From Clostridia bacterium (GTDB taxonomy: Bacteria; Bacillota; Clostridia; Christensenellales; Borkfalkiaceae): a stretch of DNA of 15,782 nt. Below, in pieces: positions 1-8,144 of this stretch. Made by a program: the position numbers and the translations under genes. Below the pieces are notes generated by a model. That model worked only from the letters and a program-made list of their open reading frames with translations, made no database searches and was not told the DNA's origin. The DNA is taken from assembly GCA_017505675.1 (NCBI GenBank), contig JAFVOV010000086.1, positions 1 to 15,782 of the forward strand, given 5' to 3'. The stretch's first letter is position 1. Every line of letters starts with the position of its first letter.

Positions 1-1
1 T

Positions 2-2968
2 ATAGGTCACATTTTAACGCGTGTTATTAAAGATATAATTCCGCGTTATCACGTTATGAAAGGCGACCATTGTTTAAGAAAAGCAGGTTGGGATACTCAC
101 GATCTTCCCGTTGAACTTGAAGTTGAAAAACTTTTGGGTATTGACGGCAAGCAAGAAATTGAAAAATATGGTATCGAACCCTTTATTAAAAAGTGTAAAG
201 AAAGTGTTTGGAAATATAAATCCGAATGGGAAAAGATGAGTGACCGTGTCGGCTACTGGGCGGATATGGAAAACCCATACGTTACTTATGACGATAATTA
301 TATTGAATCAGTTTGGTGGGCGATTAAAACTATTGCGGAAAAAGGTCTTTTATATAAAGGGCATAAAATCGTGCCGTACTGCCCGCGTTGCGGAACGGCG
401 CTTTCTTCGCACGAAGTTGCTCAAGGTTATAAAGACGTAAAAGACGTTTCAGTTTTCGTGCGCTTTAAAATGAAGGGTAAAGAAAACGCGTATTTCCTTG
501 CGTGGACTACTACGCCTTGGACTTTACCGTCTAACGTAGCGCTTTGTATGAACCCCAAAGAAGATTACGCTGAAATTATCGCAGAAGACGGCGCAACTTA
601 CGTTTTGGCTGACGCGCTAGTTCCTACGCTATTTGAAAAATATGAAAAAGTAAGCGTTAAAAAGGGTATTGAATACGAACGCGCTGAATACGAACCGCTC
701 TTTGATTACGCTTTAGGTAGTTTTAAAGAAAAGGCTTATTACGTTGTTTGTGATAGTTACGTTACTCTTACCGACGGTAGTGGTATCGTTCATATTGCGC
801 CTGCGTTTGGTGAAGACGACGCAAATGTTGGCAGAAAATATAATCTTCCTTTCGTTAAACTTGTTGACGATAGGGGTAATATGCTTGAATGCACGGGCAT
901 TTTAGCGGGCAAGTTCGTTAAAGATGCTGATAAGATTATTATTAAAATGCTTAAAGAAAACGGATTATTATTTAAAGAACTTCCGTTTGAACACAGTTAT
1001 CCTTTCTGTTGGCGTTGCGATACACCGTTACTTTATTACGCAAGGTCAAGTTGGTTTATTAAAATGACCGCTGTTAAAGACAGGCTTATCGAAGCGAACA
1101 ACTCTGTAAACTGGATGCCTGAAACTATTAAACACGGTAGAATGGGTAACTTCCTTGAAAACGTTATAGACTGGGGCTTATCCCGTGAACGTTACTGGGG
1201 AACACCGCTTCCCGTCTGGGTATGTAATAAGTGTGGTAAAATACACGTTATAGGCTCTAAAAAAGAACTTAAAGACCTTTGCGGTATAAATGGTGATATC
1301 GAACTTCATAGACCGTATATTGACGACTGCACTTTCGCTTGTGAATGCGGTGGAATTTTCGTTCGTGAAAAAGAAGTTATCGACTGCTGGTTTGACTCTG
1401 GCTCAATGCCTTTCGCGCAATATCATTATCCATTTGAAAATAAGGAATTGTTTGAAAGCCATTTCCCGGCAGACTTTATAAGCGAAGCAATAGACCAAAC
1501 TCGCGGATGGTTCTATACCTTGCTTGCAATTTCAACTTTGCTCTTTGACAAAGCGCCGTTTAAAAACTGTATCGTTTTAGGTCACGTAAACGATAAGAAC
1601 GGTATCAAAATGAGTAAGCACAAAGGCAACGTAGTTGACCCGTGGACTATTCTTGATAAACAGGGCGCAGATGCCGTAAGGTGGTATTTCTATACCGGTT
1701 CTGCTCCGTGGTTGCCGTCAAGGTTCTATGAAGAAGCAGTATCAGAAGCGCAAAGAAAGTTTATGGGTACGCTTTGGAATACTTACGCGTTCTTCGTTCT
1801 TTACGCTGATATTGATAAATATAATCCTGCAGATTACGATATAAATAAATGTAAACTTACCCTTATGGATAAGTGGGTGCTTTCTAAACTCAACACGCTT
1901 ATTAAAACGGTTGACGAAGGTTTATCGTCTTACAATATCTTTGATAGCGCAAGGGCGCTTCAAAGTTTTACTGACGACCTTTCAAACTGGTACGTTCGCC
2001 GTGGTCGTGAACGTTACTGGGGTTCGGGTATGAATGAAGATAAAGTTGCAGCGTACACAACGCTTTATACCGTGCTTGTTACTATGGCTAAACTTTCCGC
2101 TCCGTTCACACCGTTTATGGCTGAATCTATTTATCAAAATTTAGTTCCCGCGTTTTATAAAGACGCGCCCAAGTCCGTGCATCTTTGCGCTTTCCCGTCG
2201 GTATGTGAAAGCGTTATAGACAGCGAACTTGAAGACGGAATGCAAAACGTTTTAGATATAGTAGTTTTAGGTAGGGCGTGCAGAAATACTGCAAATATTA
2301 AAAACAGACAGCCACTCGGTAAAATTTTCGTTTGTTCGGAAAGAAAGACCGAACTTACCGAAGGACTTTTAGAAATTGCTAAAGACGAACTTAACGTAAA
2401 AGCAGTTGAATATTTGCAAACGGCAACCGGCTTTATCACTTATAAAATTAAACCGCAACTTAAGACTTTAGGTCCGAAATACGGCGCTAAACTTGGAAAG
2501 GTTAAAAAGTTCCTTGAAACCTGTGACGCTGCAACCGTTGTTGCAACCGTTAAGGGCGGTCAAGTTTATAAAACTGAATTTGAAGGCGATACTTTTGAAT
2601 TTACGCTTGACGACCTTCTTATCTCTACCGAAAGCGCAGAAGGCTACATTGCTGCAAGCGATAACGGTATAACGGTAGTTATGGATACCACCGTTACTGA
2701 AGAACTCAAAGCGGAAGGCGTTGAAAGAGAACTGATTTCTAAAATTCAATCTATGAGAAAAGAAGCGGGCTTTGAAGTTGTTGATAGAATAACTGTAAAC
2801 TTTATTACCGAAGACGCAGGCGTTAAAAATGCGCTTATTAACGGTAAAGACTTAAAGAGCGTTGTTCTTGCTGATAGCGTTATTGAAGGTGAAGTTGACG
2901 GCTTTAAGAGAGAACTTGACGTAAACGGCGCAGGTTGTACGGTAATCATAAATAAGGTCGCAAAATAA
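2..2968 (+). CDS. ileS: Isoleucyl-tRNA synthetase, type 2 (5' partial)
   Basis: Charges tRNA-Ile with isoleucine in the cytoplasm and edits mischarged valine. The frame is open from base 2, and the first three codons read I-G-H, the end of the class I HIGH motif, so roughly the first 50 residues lie outside the window; the ATG at 56 is internal. Visible parts are the editing domain (TTTPWTLPSN near 505-535 and GSGIVHIAPAFGEDD at 776-820), a YCPRCG knuckle at 377-394, a CNKCG...CECGG four-Cys insertion near 1220-1355, KMSKH at 1607-1621 and an anticodon domain with NIKNRQPLG. The type 2 (eukaryal-like) form is inferred from the overall sequence and the lack of a C-terminal Cys zinc module. The usual GWDTHGLPVE motif reads GWDTHDLPVE here (D at 101-103). 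The stop codon overlaps the next ATG as TAATG. Any promoter or T-box lies upstream, out of view. Confidence 0.97.
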   Translation: MGHILTRVIKDIIPRYHVMKGDHCLRKAGWDTHDLPVELEVEKLLGIDGKQEIEKYGIEPFIKKCKESVWKYKSEWEKMSDRVGYWADMENPYVTYDDNYIESVWWAIKTIAEKGLLYKGHKIVPYCPRCGTALSSHEVAQGYKDVKDVSVFVRFKMKGKENAYFLAWTTTPWTLPSNVALCMNPKEDYAEIIAEDGATYVLADALVPTLFEKYEKVSVKKGIEYERAEYEPLFDYALGSFKEKAYYVVCDSYVTLTDGSGIVHIAPAFGEDDANVGRKYNLPFVKLVDDRGNMLECTGILAGKFVKDADKIIIKMLKENGLLFKELPFEHSYPFCWRCDTPLLYYARSSWFIKMTAVKDRLIEANNSVNWMPETIKHGRMGNFLENVIDWGLSRERYWGTPLPVWVCNKCGKIHVIGSKKELKDLCGINGDIELHRPYIDDCTFACECGGIFVREKEVIDCWFDSGSMPFAQYHYPFENKELFESHFPADFISEAIDQTRGWFYTLLAISTLLFDKAPFKNCIVLGHVNDKNGIKMSKHKGNVVDPWTILDKQGADAVRWYFYTGSAPWLPSRFYEEAVSEAQRKFMGTLWNTYAFFVLYADIDKYNPADYDINKCKLTLMDKWVLSKLNTLIKTVDEGLSSYNIFDSARALQSFTDDLSNWYVRRGRERYWGSGMNEDKVAAYTTLYTVLVTMAKLSAPFTPFMAESIYQNLVPAFYKDAPKSVHLCAFPSVCESVIDSELEDGMQNVLDIVVLGRACRNTANIKNRQPLGKIFVCSERKTELTEGLLEIAKDELNVKAVEYLQTATGFITYKIKPQLKTLGPKYGAKLGKVKKFLETCDAATVVATVKGGQVYKTEFEGDTFEFTLDDLLISTESAEGYIAASDNGITVVMDTTVTEELKAEGVERELISKIQSMRKEAGFEVVDRITVNFITEDAGVKNALINGKDLKSVVLADSVIEGEVDGFKRELDVNGAGCTVIINKVAK

Positions 2969-3834
2969 TGAAAGCGGCAGAATGGAAAGATTATTCGGTT
3001 ATTGCAACCGGTGACGGATATAAACTTGAGCGTTGGGCAGGGGTAACGTTGCTCCGCCCAGACCCGCAAGTTATATGGAAAAGTAGCATTAACCTTGACG
3101 GTTATAAAGGCTTACACGCAAAATATATCCGTAGCGAAACGGGTGGCGGTAAATGGCTTATTAAAGGCAAAATGCCTGAAAGTTGGACGGTCACTTATAA
3201 AGACTTAAAGTTTAAAATTAAACCTATGGGCTTTAAGCATACGGGGCTTTTCCCTGAACAGGCGGTAAACTGGGATTTGATGACCGATTTAATTAAAAAC
3301 GCTGGTAGGGAAATAAACGTGCTTAACCTTTTCGCGTATACGGGTGGTGCAACCGTTGCTTGCGCTAAAGCGGGCGCAAAAGTGTGCCACGTTGATGCCG
3401 CTAAAGGTATGGTTGAACGCGCGGGTGAAAACGTAAGACTATCAAACGTCGGCGAAGGTAAAGTTAGGTATATAATTGACGACTGCAAAAAGTTCGTTGA
3501 GCGCGAAATAAGGCGCGGAAGAAAATACGACGCTATAATAATGGACCCGCCCAGTTACGGCAGAGGACCTAACGGGGAAATGTGGAAACTTGAAAACGAA
3601 CTGTTTTCTTTTGTTGACTTGTGTAGTCAAGTATTAAGCGATAATCCCTTGTTCGTGCTTATTAACAGTTATACTACGGGGCTTCAACCGCAAGTACTTA
3701 AAAACGTTCTTGCCTTAACTATCGGTAAAGGCAGGGGCGGTAAAATAGACGCTTACGAAGTTGGGTTAAAGACTGAAGAAGACGGCGTTATATTGCCGTG
3801 CGGAAACAGCGGAATTTGGATAAACGGAAAATAA
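2968..3834 (+). CDS. Class I SAM-dependent RNA methyltransferase, COG1092-like
   Basis: Probably methylates a base in rRNA using S-adenosylmethionine. The 288-residue protein has a small N-terminal beta-rich part, a GLFPEQ segment (93-98) like the one preceding the fold in RlmI/RlmK proteins, motif I VLNLFAYTGG (118-127), an acidic D143 after the second strand, DD at 171-172, and the motif IV signature DPPSYGRG (193-200). It has no N-terminal PUA domain, unlike E. coli RlmI. The strand where m5C enzymes of this family carry a catalytic Cys reads LINSYTTG here (231-238), so m5C formation is unlikely; a guanine N2 or N7 methylation is possible, but the target cannot be read from sequence. The start ATG overlaps the ileS stop by one base, implying translational coupling. 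The next gene starts two bases after its stop, so the three genes form one operon. Confidence 0.85.
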   Translation: MKAAEWKDYSVIATGDGYKLERWAGVTLLRPDPQVIWKSSINLDGYKGLHAKYIRSETGGGKWLIKGKMPESWTVTYKDLKFKIKPMGFKHTGLFPEQAVNWDLMTDLIKNAGREINVLNLFAYTGGATVACAKAGAKVCHVDAAKGMVERAGENVRLSNVGEGKVRYIIDDCKKFVEREIRRGRKYDAIIMDPPSYGRGPNGEMWKLENELFSFVDLCSQVLSDNPLFVLINSYTTGLQPQVLKNVLALTIGKGRGGKIDAYEVGLKTEEDGVILPCGNSGIWINGK

Positions 3835-3836
3835 TT

Positions 3837-4547
3837 ATGGATGAACTTATAATTTTACACGAAGATAATCATATAATAGTGGTGCTTAAACCGCAAAACG
3901 TTCCCACTTGTGAAGATGCAAGCAAAGATAAAGACCTTCTTAATATGGTTAAAGATTATATTAGGGTTACTTATAATAAAACGGGCAACGTTTATCTCGG
4001 TTTAATTCACCGCTTGGATAGACCTACCGGTGGGGTAATGGTGTTTGCAAAAAGTTCAAAAGCCGCGTCAAGGCTCTCTGAACAATTACGCAACGGTGAT
4101 TTTGAAAAAAGGTATTTAACTGTTTTAGTTGGGACGCCTAAAGAAGAAAGAGCAACGCTAAAGCATTATATGAAAAAGAATGCAGTCAACAATATGGTTT
4201 ACGTTTGCCCGGCAACGGTTGACGGCGCAAAGTATGCAGAACTTGAATATAGCGTGCTTGATTCTAAAGACGGTTTATCTTTAGCGGACGTTAGACTTCA
4301 CACGGGTAGAAGTCATCAAATACGCGTTCAAATGAACGCTATCGGCACACCCGTATACGGGGATATGCGTTACGGTGGCGAAAAAGCGAAGAAAGGTTAT
4401 CTTGCGCTTTGGGCGTATTATCTTTCATTTACTCATCCCGTCAGCAAAGAAAAAATGGTTTTCCGCGTTCAACCCCCGAAGGACAACGCTCCGTGGAGCA
4501 ACTTCGATACGGAAAGAAGCGTAACCATAATTAAACCAAGTATTTAA
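3837..4547 (+). CDS. RluA-family pseudouridine synthase (no S4 domain)
   Basis: Isomerises uridine to pseudouridine in structured RNA, probably rRNA or tRNA. The catalytic core is clear: HRLDRPTGG with the catalytic aspartate at residue 61, followed by VMVFAKSSKAA, and the later LHTGRSHQIRVQM segment (KTHQIR-like) and TPVYGDMRYGG. I place the start at the ATG at 3837, giving 236 residues; a GTG 39 bases upstream would extend it into the preceding gene without adding conserved sequence. A GGAAA stretch just before the ATG is a weak ribosome binding site, and the gene sits two bases after the methyltransferase stop, so coupling is likely. The N-terminus begins directly with the DELIILHEDNHIIVVLKP strand, so there is no S4 RNA-binding domain. 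The exact target (RluC, RluD or TruC-like) cannot be assigned. It is the last gene of the ileS operon. Confidence 0.9.
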   Translation: MDELIILHEDNHIIVVLKPQNVPTCEDASKDKDLLNMVKDYIRVTYNKTGNVYLGLIHRLDRPTGGVMVFAKSSKAASRLSEQLRNGDFEKRYLTVLVGTPKEERATLKHYMKKNAVNNMVYVCPATVDGAKYAELEYSVLDSKDGLSLADVRLHTGRSHQIRVQMNAIGTPVYGDMRYGGEKAKKGYLALWAYYLSFTHPVSKEKMVFRVQPPKDNAPWSNFDTERSVTIIKPSI

Positions 4548-4553
4548 AAAATT

Positions 4554-4582
4554 AAAACGGTGGATTTTTTCCACCGTTTTTA
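4554..4582. terminator. Bidirectional intrinsic terminator between convergent genes
   Basis: An 11-bp perfect stem, AAAACGGTGGA (4554-4564) with TCCACCGTTTT (4570-4580), closes a five-T loop. The arms supply a T run on both strands, so the hairpin can end the ileS operon on the plus strand and the MntP-like gene on the minus strand. The TAA stop codon of the minus-strand gene (4580-4582) uses the last base of the stem. Confidence 0.9.
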
Positions 4583-5110
4583 TATAAACAAACCGAGTAA
4601 CTTATAACCGCCCAAGAGTATTAGGATAAGTGGCGGTAAAAACTCGATTTTTGCAAATTTTCCGGCAAGGGGCGTGCGCGCTAAAATTACACCTAAAGAA
4701 ATAGTTAGCGCATGCATAACAGCAATTGTTACTGGAACGTAAAAAGCGTTTATGCCCATAAGCGATAGCGAAAGGTTTGCTATAGCGCCGTCAAGCCCCA
4801 CGGCAAAACCCGTGATTAGCGCTTCTTTTAATATTCCGCGATTTAAGTTTTTGTTATTATCGTCCTTTTTTATAAGATTAAAAATTCCAACGCCTATTAA
4901 AATTATTCCGCCAAGGCTTGCAGTTCGTTCGCTAATTTTACCTGCCAATAATGCGGTTGCGTAGTTTGTGATTAAACACATTATAAAAACCGTCAGCGCA
5001 ATGCCACAGATTATAGGAAGTTTTTTTCCACCTTTAAGCGAAAGAGAAAATCCGCACACGAATGAATCAATGCTTACCGTAAAAGCGGTTATTATCAGAA
5101 AGTAAATCAT
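4580..5110 (-). CDS. MntP/YtaF-like (DUF204) membrane protein, putative Mn2+ exporter
   Basis: The protein has 176 residues, almost entirely hydrophobic, with about six membrane segments arranged as two related halves joined by a charged loop (KKDDNNKNLNR, 81-91). Each half begins with the family signature of an aspartate in a membrane helix: TVSIDSFVCG (D15) and AVGLDGAIAN (D107), equivalent by position to D16 and D118 of E. coli MntP. MntP exports manganese across the inner membrane; the related YtaF is a sporulation membrane protein, so the substrate is not certain. The second half has N112 where the family commonly has glycine. The gene is convergent with the ileS operon and divergent from the surface-protein gene. 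No yybP-ykoY manganese riboswitch is recognisable in the roughly 200 bases upstream, and the ribosome binding site is weak (GGCAAGATA before the ATG). Confidence 0.78.
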   Translation of the reverse strand: MIYFLIITAFTVSIDSFVCGFSLSLKGGKKLPIICGIALTVFIMCLITNYATALLAGKISERTASLGGIILIGVGIFNLIKKDDNNKNLNRGILKEALITGFAVGLDGAIANLSLSLMGINAFYVPVTIAVMHALTISLGVILARTPLAGKFAKIEFLPPLILILLGGYKLLGLFI

Positions 5111-5236
5111 TATCTTGCCGTAAAAACTTTATTTACTTTATCATATTCTTAACGGCTGATTTTGGTGACGACTTTAGTGTTTTCGCCTTAAAAATCAATA
5201 AATATCATATTATTTTGAAAAATATTCAAAACCCGT

Positions 5237-5265
5237 TTGACAAACGTTGTTTTTTTGTGTAAAAT
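5237..5265 (+). promoter_or_regulatory. Sigma-A type promoter for the surface-protein gene
   Basis: Perfect -35 TTGACA (5237-5242), 17-bp spacer, -10 TAAAAT (5260-5265). The predicted transcript starts near 5272, leaving a leader of about 37 bases with AAGGAG at 5291-5296 before the ATG at 5309. A second -10-like TATGAT at 5265-5270 would have a poorer 22-bp spacer. Confidence 0.8.
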
Positions 5266-5308
5266 ATGATGGATATATTCTGTATAAGATAAGGAGTATA
5301 AGGCTTAT

Positions 5309-7261
5309 ATGAAAACGGCTAAATCCTATAAAATTATTTTATTATTGACGGCGTTCGCTTTGTCGCTTGTTATGGCGCTTTGCACTATGAATTTAGGGCA
5401 GGTTAAAGCGGCAACTTCTAGTGACCCTGCAAACTATTTTACTACCGCTAACGTAGATTCTTCGGAATTCGTTGACGGCGCTTATAGCGCAACCGTAAAA
5501 GACGGCGCTTCAGTTACGCTTATAAACAAACTTGTTATAAGCGATATGAAACTTGAAATGTCGTTGCCGGTCAACGCTGTTACTACTATTAAACTTACGT
5601 CTAACTCTTTTTACGTAAACGGTAATATGGTTGGCGATACTAACGGCAATAAAGCCGTTGACGAAGGTGAAACCGTTACTTTTGAAACTAGCGTTGATAA
5701 CGTTATTAAGTTGACCGCAGGCGCTGCCGTAAGCGATAGCGTAGGGGTAAATTTAAATGGCGTTGATAAAACTGCAATAAATCCCGTAGATGGTAAAGTT
5801 ACTTTAACGCTTGGTTCTAATTTAGGTTATGTTTCCGTAAACGGTGAACAAGAAAGCAACATTGCTAAAAGAATTGAAGACGTTGCAAATATTGCCGTTG
5901 CTAAAATCACGTTCTCTTTTGATTTTAACGAAGGTAACGACGCTTCTTCATTAGTATTTAAATTAAATTCAGTTGACCAAAAAGCATCTGACGCAAGCGG
6001 AAGTTTTAAGCAGACCTTTGCAGTTGACGGCGGTAATCTTACCCCAGCATCACCAAGGGTTGCAATCAATAAATCGTTCTACACGAAGATGACTGACGGA
6101 AGTTATTCTGCATATAAAATCGTAGGTGAAAGGCAAACTTCAATGAGCCTTACCGCATATTCAATGCTCGGCAACGTTTCTAACAGCAGTTTAATGCTTG
6201 ATAGTGATGACGGTAGCGGAATCTCTTTTGAAACTTCAACCGCACCTAAAAAGTTGATATTCGGCAAGACCGGCGCAGTTTCATTTAAGATTGTAAATTC
6301 TTCTGATAAAACTAAAGTTTACGAAACTCAAACCGTAAACGTAATTGAAGAAGATAGTGATACGGTTGCGCCCGTTTATGTTGACGACGCGATTGCTCTT
6401 TTAGGCTTTAAGAATAAACTTGAAAAGCAATATAAAGATTTTGACGCAAACACTTTCGTTCCTCTCGGCGCTACTTTAGAAATTCCTTCAATGGAAGATT
6501 TGGTTTTTGATGACAAAACTCCGTATTCTGAACTTTCGTCAAAAACTTACGTTAAAACTTTAGCAAACAGCACTACCGTTACCGATATGGAAATTGACCT
6601 TGACGAAGTTGGCAGTTATTTATTCTACGTAGCGTTTACCGATAAGGCTGGCAACGCTATTGAAGAAGACGCTTTTGCAACTGTTGACGACGAAAATAAC
6701 GTTACCTACGGCGCTTATAAAAAATATATATTCACTTTCGTTATGGAAGACGACGCTAATATTACCGTTACTGCTGCGGTTAAAGAAGGCGTAGGCTACA
6801 AAGGCGTTTTGTATACGGCTGCAAGTTTTGACGTAGATGCAAACGGTTGCACTATGACTTATAAACTTTACTATAACGCAGATACCAAAGCGACGGCTAC
6901 CGGCGAAGGCTGGAAAGAAATTCCCAAAGCATCTTCCGTAACCGATAAGGATTACGTATCTAGCGACGGTTATACTTATGACGAAATTAAGAGCGTGAAC
7001 TTTAACGGTGAACTTAAATTCGTTCCCACAAAACTCGGAGCTTATAAAATTGAATGCGTAGCAACTTCTGACGTTTCCCCAAGGGATGCTTCAGATTATA
7101 TGATAGTAAGGGTTGAAAGCGAACCTTCCGTTGTTAAGGTTGATAACAAATGGTTGCAAAACAATATTTGGTCTGTCGTATTCCTTTCTATCGGAACGCT
7201 TTGCTTAATCGGGATTATCGTTTTACTTTGCATTAAACCCAAGGATGAAACGGAAGACTAA
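5309..7261 (+). CDS. Secreted, membrane-anchored surface protein of unknown function
   Basis: I do not recognise this 650-residue protein. It has a clear Sec signal peptide: KTAKSYK, a hydrophobic core, and a VKA-A signal peptidase I site with cleavage expected after A34. A long polar, Asp/Thr/Val-rich extracellular part follows. A single C-terminal transmembrane helix (about 620-642) is followed by an 8-residue charged tail (KPKDETED), with no LPXTG motif, so it would be a type I membrane protein. By eye the ectodomain falls into about four beta-rich segments (36-235, 240-350, 351-482, 484-612). The third, with EVGSYLFYVAFTDKAGN (433-449), and the fourth, with LGAYKIECVATSD, resemble bacterial Ig-like folds; this is inference. 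It has its own promoter (5237-5265) and terminator (7279-7313), so it is a single-gene unit. Codon use matches its neighbours, so nothing suggests recent transfer. Adhesion or envelope roles are only guesses. Confidence 0.85.
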   Translation: MKTAKSYKIILLLTAFALSLVMALCTMNLGQVKAATSSDPANYFTTANVDSSEFVDGAYSATVKDGASVTLINKLVISDMKLEMSLPVNAVTTIKLTSNSFYVNGNMVGDTNGNKAVDEGETVTFETSVDNVIKLTAGAAVSDSVGVNLNGVDKTAINPVDGKVTLTLGSNLGYVSVNGEQESNIAKRIEDVANIAVAKITFSFDFNEGNDASSLVFKLNSVDQKASDASGSFKQTFAVDGGNLTPASPRVAINKSFYTKMTDGSYSAYKIVGERQTSMSLTAYSMLGNVSNSSLMLDSDDGSGISFETSTAPKKLIFGKTGAVSFKIVNSSDKTKVYETQTVNVIEEDSDTVAPVYVDDAIALLGFKNKLEKQYKDFDANTFVPLGATLEIPSMEDLVFDDKTPYSELSSKTYVKTLANSTTVTDMEIDLDEVGSYLFYVAFTDKAGNAIEEDAFATVDDENNVTYGAYKKYIFTFVMEDDANITVTAAVKEGVGYKGVLYTAASFDVDANGCTMTYKLYYNADTKATATGEGWKEIPKASSVTDKDYVSSDGYTYDEIKSVNFNGELKFVPTKLGAYKIECVATSDVSPRDASDYMIVRVESEPSVVKVDNKWLQNNIWSVVFLSIGTLCLIGIIVLLCIKPKDETED

Positions 7262-7278
7262 TTCTAATACGTTTAGCG

Positions 7279-7313
7279 CGGGACTTCGGTAAATTCCGAA
7301 GTCCCGATTTTTA
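7279..7313 (+). terminator. Intrinsic terminator after the surface-protein gene
   Basis: An 11-bp perfect GC-containing stem, CGGGACTTCGG (7279-7289) with CCGAAGTCCCG (7296-7306), has a six-base loop TAAATT and is followed by ATTTTTA. It lies only about 7 bases before the start codon of the next gene on the same strand, which is unusual. Confidence 0.9.
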
Positions 7314-7320
7314 TAAATTT

Positions 7321-8136
7321 ATGAAAACTTTTATTGCTGATAAAAACCGCAAGTTAAGTAAACTTGCTTTAGAAAATATATCCGACCTTTCATATTCCGC
7401 GCTGTGCAAGGCGTTAAGGAAGAAAGACGTGAAAGTAAACGGTAAACGCATTAGCGCTGACCTTACGCTTGAAATAGGAGATAAAGTGGAAATTTATTAT
7501 ACGCCCACAGTTACCGATAAGTTTAAGGTTCTTTTTTGTGATGATAACGTTTTGGTAATATACAAAAAAAACGGGTTTTCTTCAGAAAGCGTGTATGATG
7601 CCGTTAAAGAAAAATATAAAGATGCGCGTTTTATTCACCGCCTTGATAGAAATACTGACGGTATTATGATTTTTGCATTAAACGCTATGGCAGAAAGGGA
7701 ATTGTTATTTGGGTTTAAAGAACGCACTTTTGATAAAAAATACCGCGCTTTTGTTAAAGGTGTTCCTGAAAAGAAAAATGCGGAAATCACCGCTTATTTA
7801 CTTAAAGATGCAGATTCTGCCACCGTTAAAATTTACGATAATCACGTTAAGGGTAGCGTTTTAATAAAAACAGGTTATCGCCTGCTTGAAAAAAAGGACG
7901 GCAACAGTCTTTTAGAAGTTACACTTTTTACAGGCAAAACTCACCAAATTCGCGCGCATTTAGCGTATATCGGTCATCCGATTATAGGTGATGGAAAATA
8001 CGGCGATTTTGCGCTTAACAAAAAGTTGGGCGTGACCGGGCAAATGCTAACGGCAACCGAACTTACCTTGCATTTTAATAACGATAGCCCGCTATACTAT
8101 TTAAACGATAAAAAATTTACTATTACCGATAAATAA
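7321..8136 (+). CDS. S4-domain RluA-family pseudouridine synthase
   Basis: Converts uridine to pseudouridine in RNA, probably rRNA. The 271-residue protein has an N-terminal S4 RNA-binding domain (about 12-60: LSKLALENIS, ALCKALRKKDVKVNGKRI, LEIGDKVEIYY) followed by the RluA catalytic domain with HRLDRNTDG (catalytic D109), then LFTGKTHQIRAHLAYIGHPIIGDGKYG. This S4-plus-catalytic layout is that of RluC/RluD, but it is short and the target site is not deducible. The ATG at 7321 is the only start that keeps the S4 domain, yet there is no Shine-Dalgarno sequence before it; the upstream bases are the terminator tail and ATAAATTT. No promoter is evident between the terminator and the start, so expression may depend on read-through or an unseen promoter. 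The rqcH gene starts 8 bases after its stop and is probably co-transcribed. This is the second RluA paralogue in the window. Confidence 0.9.
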   Translation: MKTFIADKNRKLSKLALENISDLSYSALCKALRKKDVKVNGKRISADLTLEIGDKVEIYYTPTVTDKFKVLFCDDNVLVIYKKNGFSSESVYDAVKEKYKDARFIHRLDRNTDGIMIFALNAMAERELLFGFKERTFDKKYRAFVKGVPEKKNAEITAYLLKDADSATVKIYDNHVKGSVLIKTGYRLLEKKDGNSLLEVTLFTGKTHQIRAHLAYIGHPIIGDGKYGDFALNKKLGVTGQMLTATELTLHFNNDSPLYYLNDKKFTITDK

Positions 8137-8144
8137 AGGATATT

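Noticed and set aside
3798..3836. GTG start 13 codons upstream for the first pseudouridine synthase
   Set aside because: It lies inside the preceding gene, has no SD, and adds only a basic non-conserved tail; the ATG at 3837 fits the family start.
5111..5236. A manganese (yybP-ykoY) riboswitch or clear promoter upstream of the minus-strand MntP-like gene
   Set aside because: No conserved riboswitch core was seen on the minus strand. TATGAT-like hexamers exist but without a convincing -35 at the right spacing.
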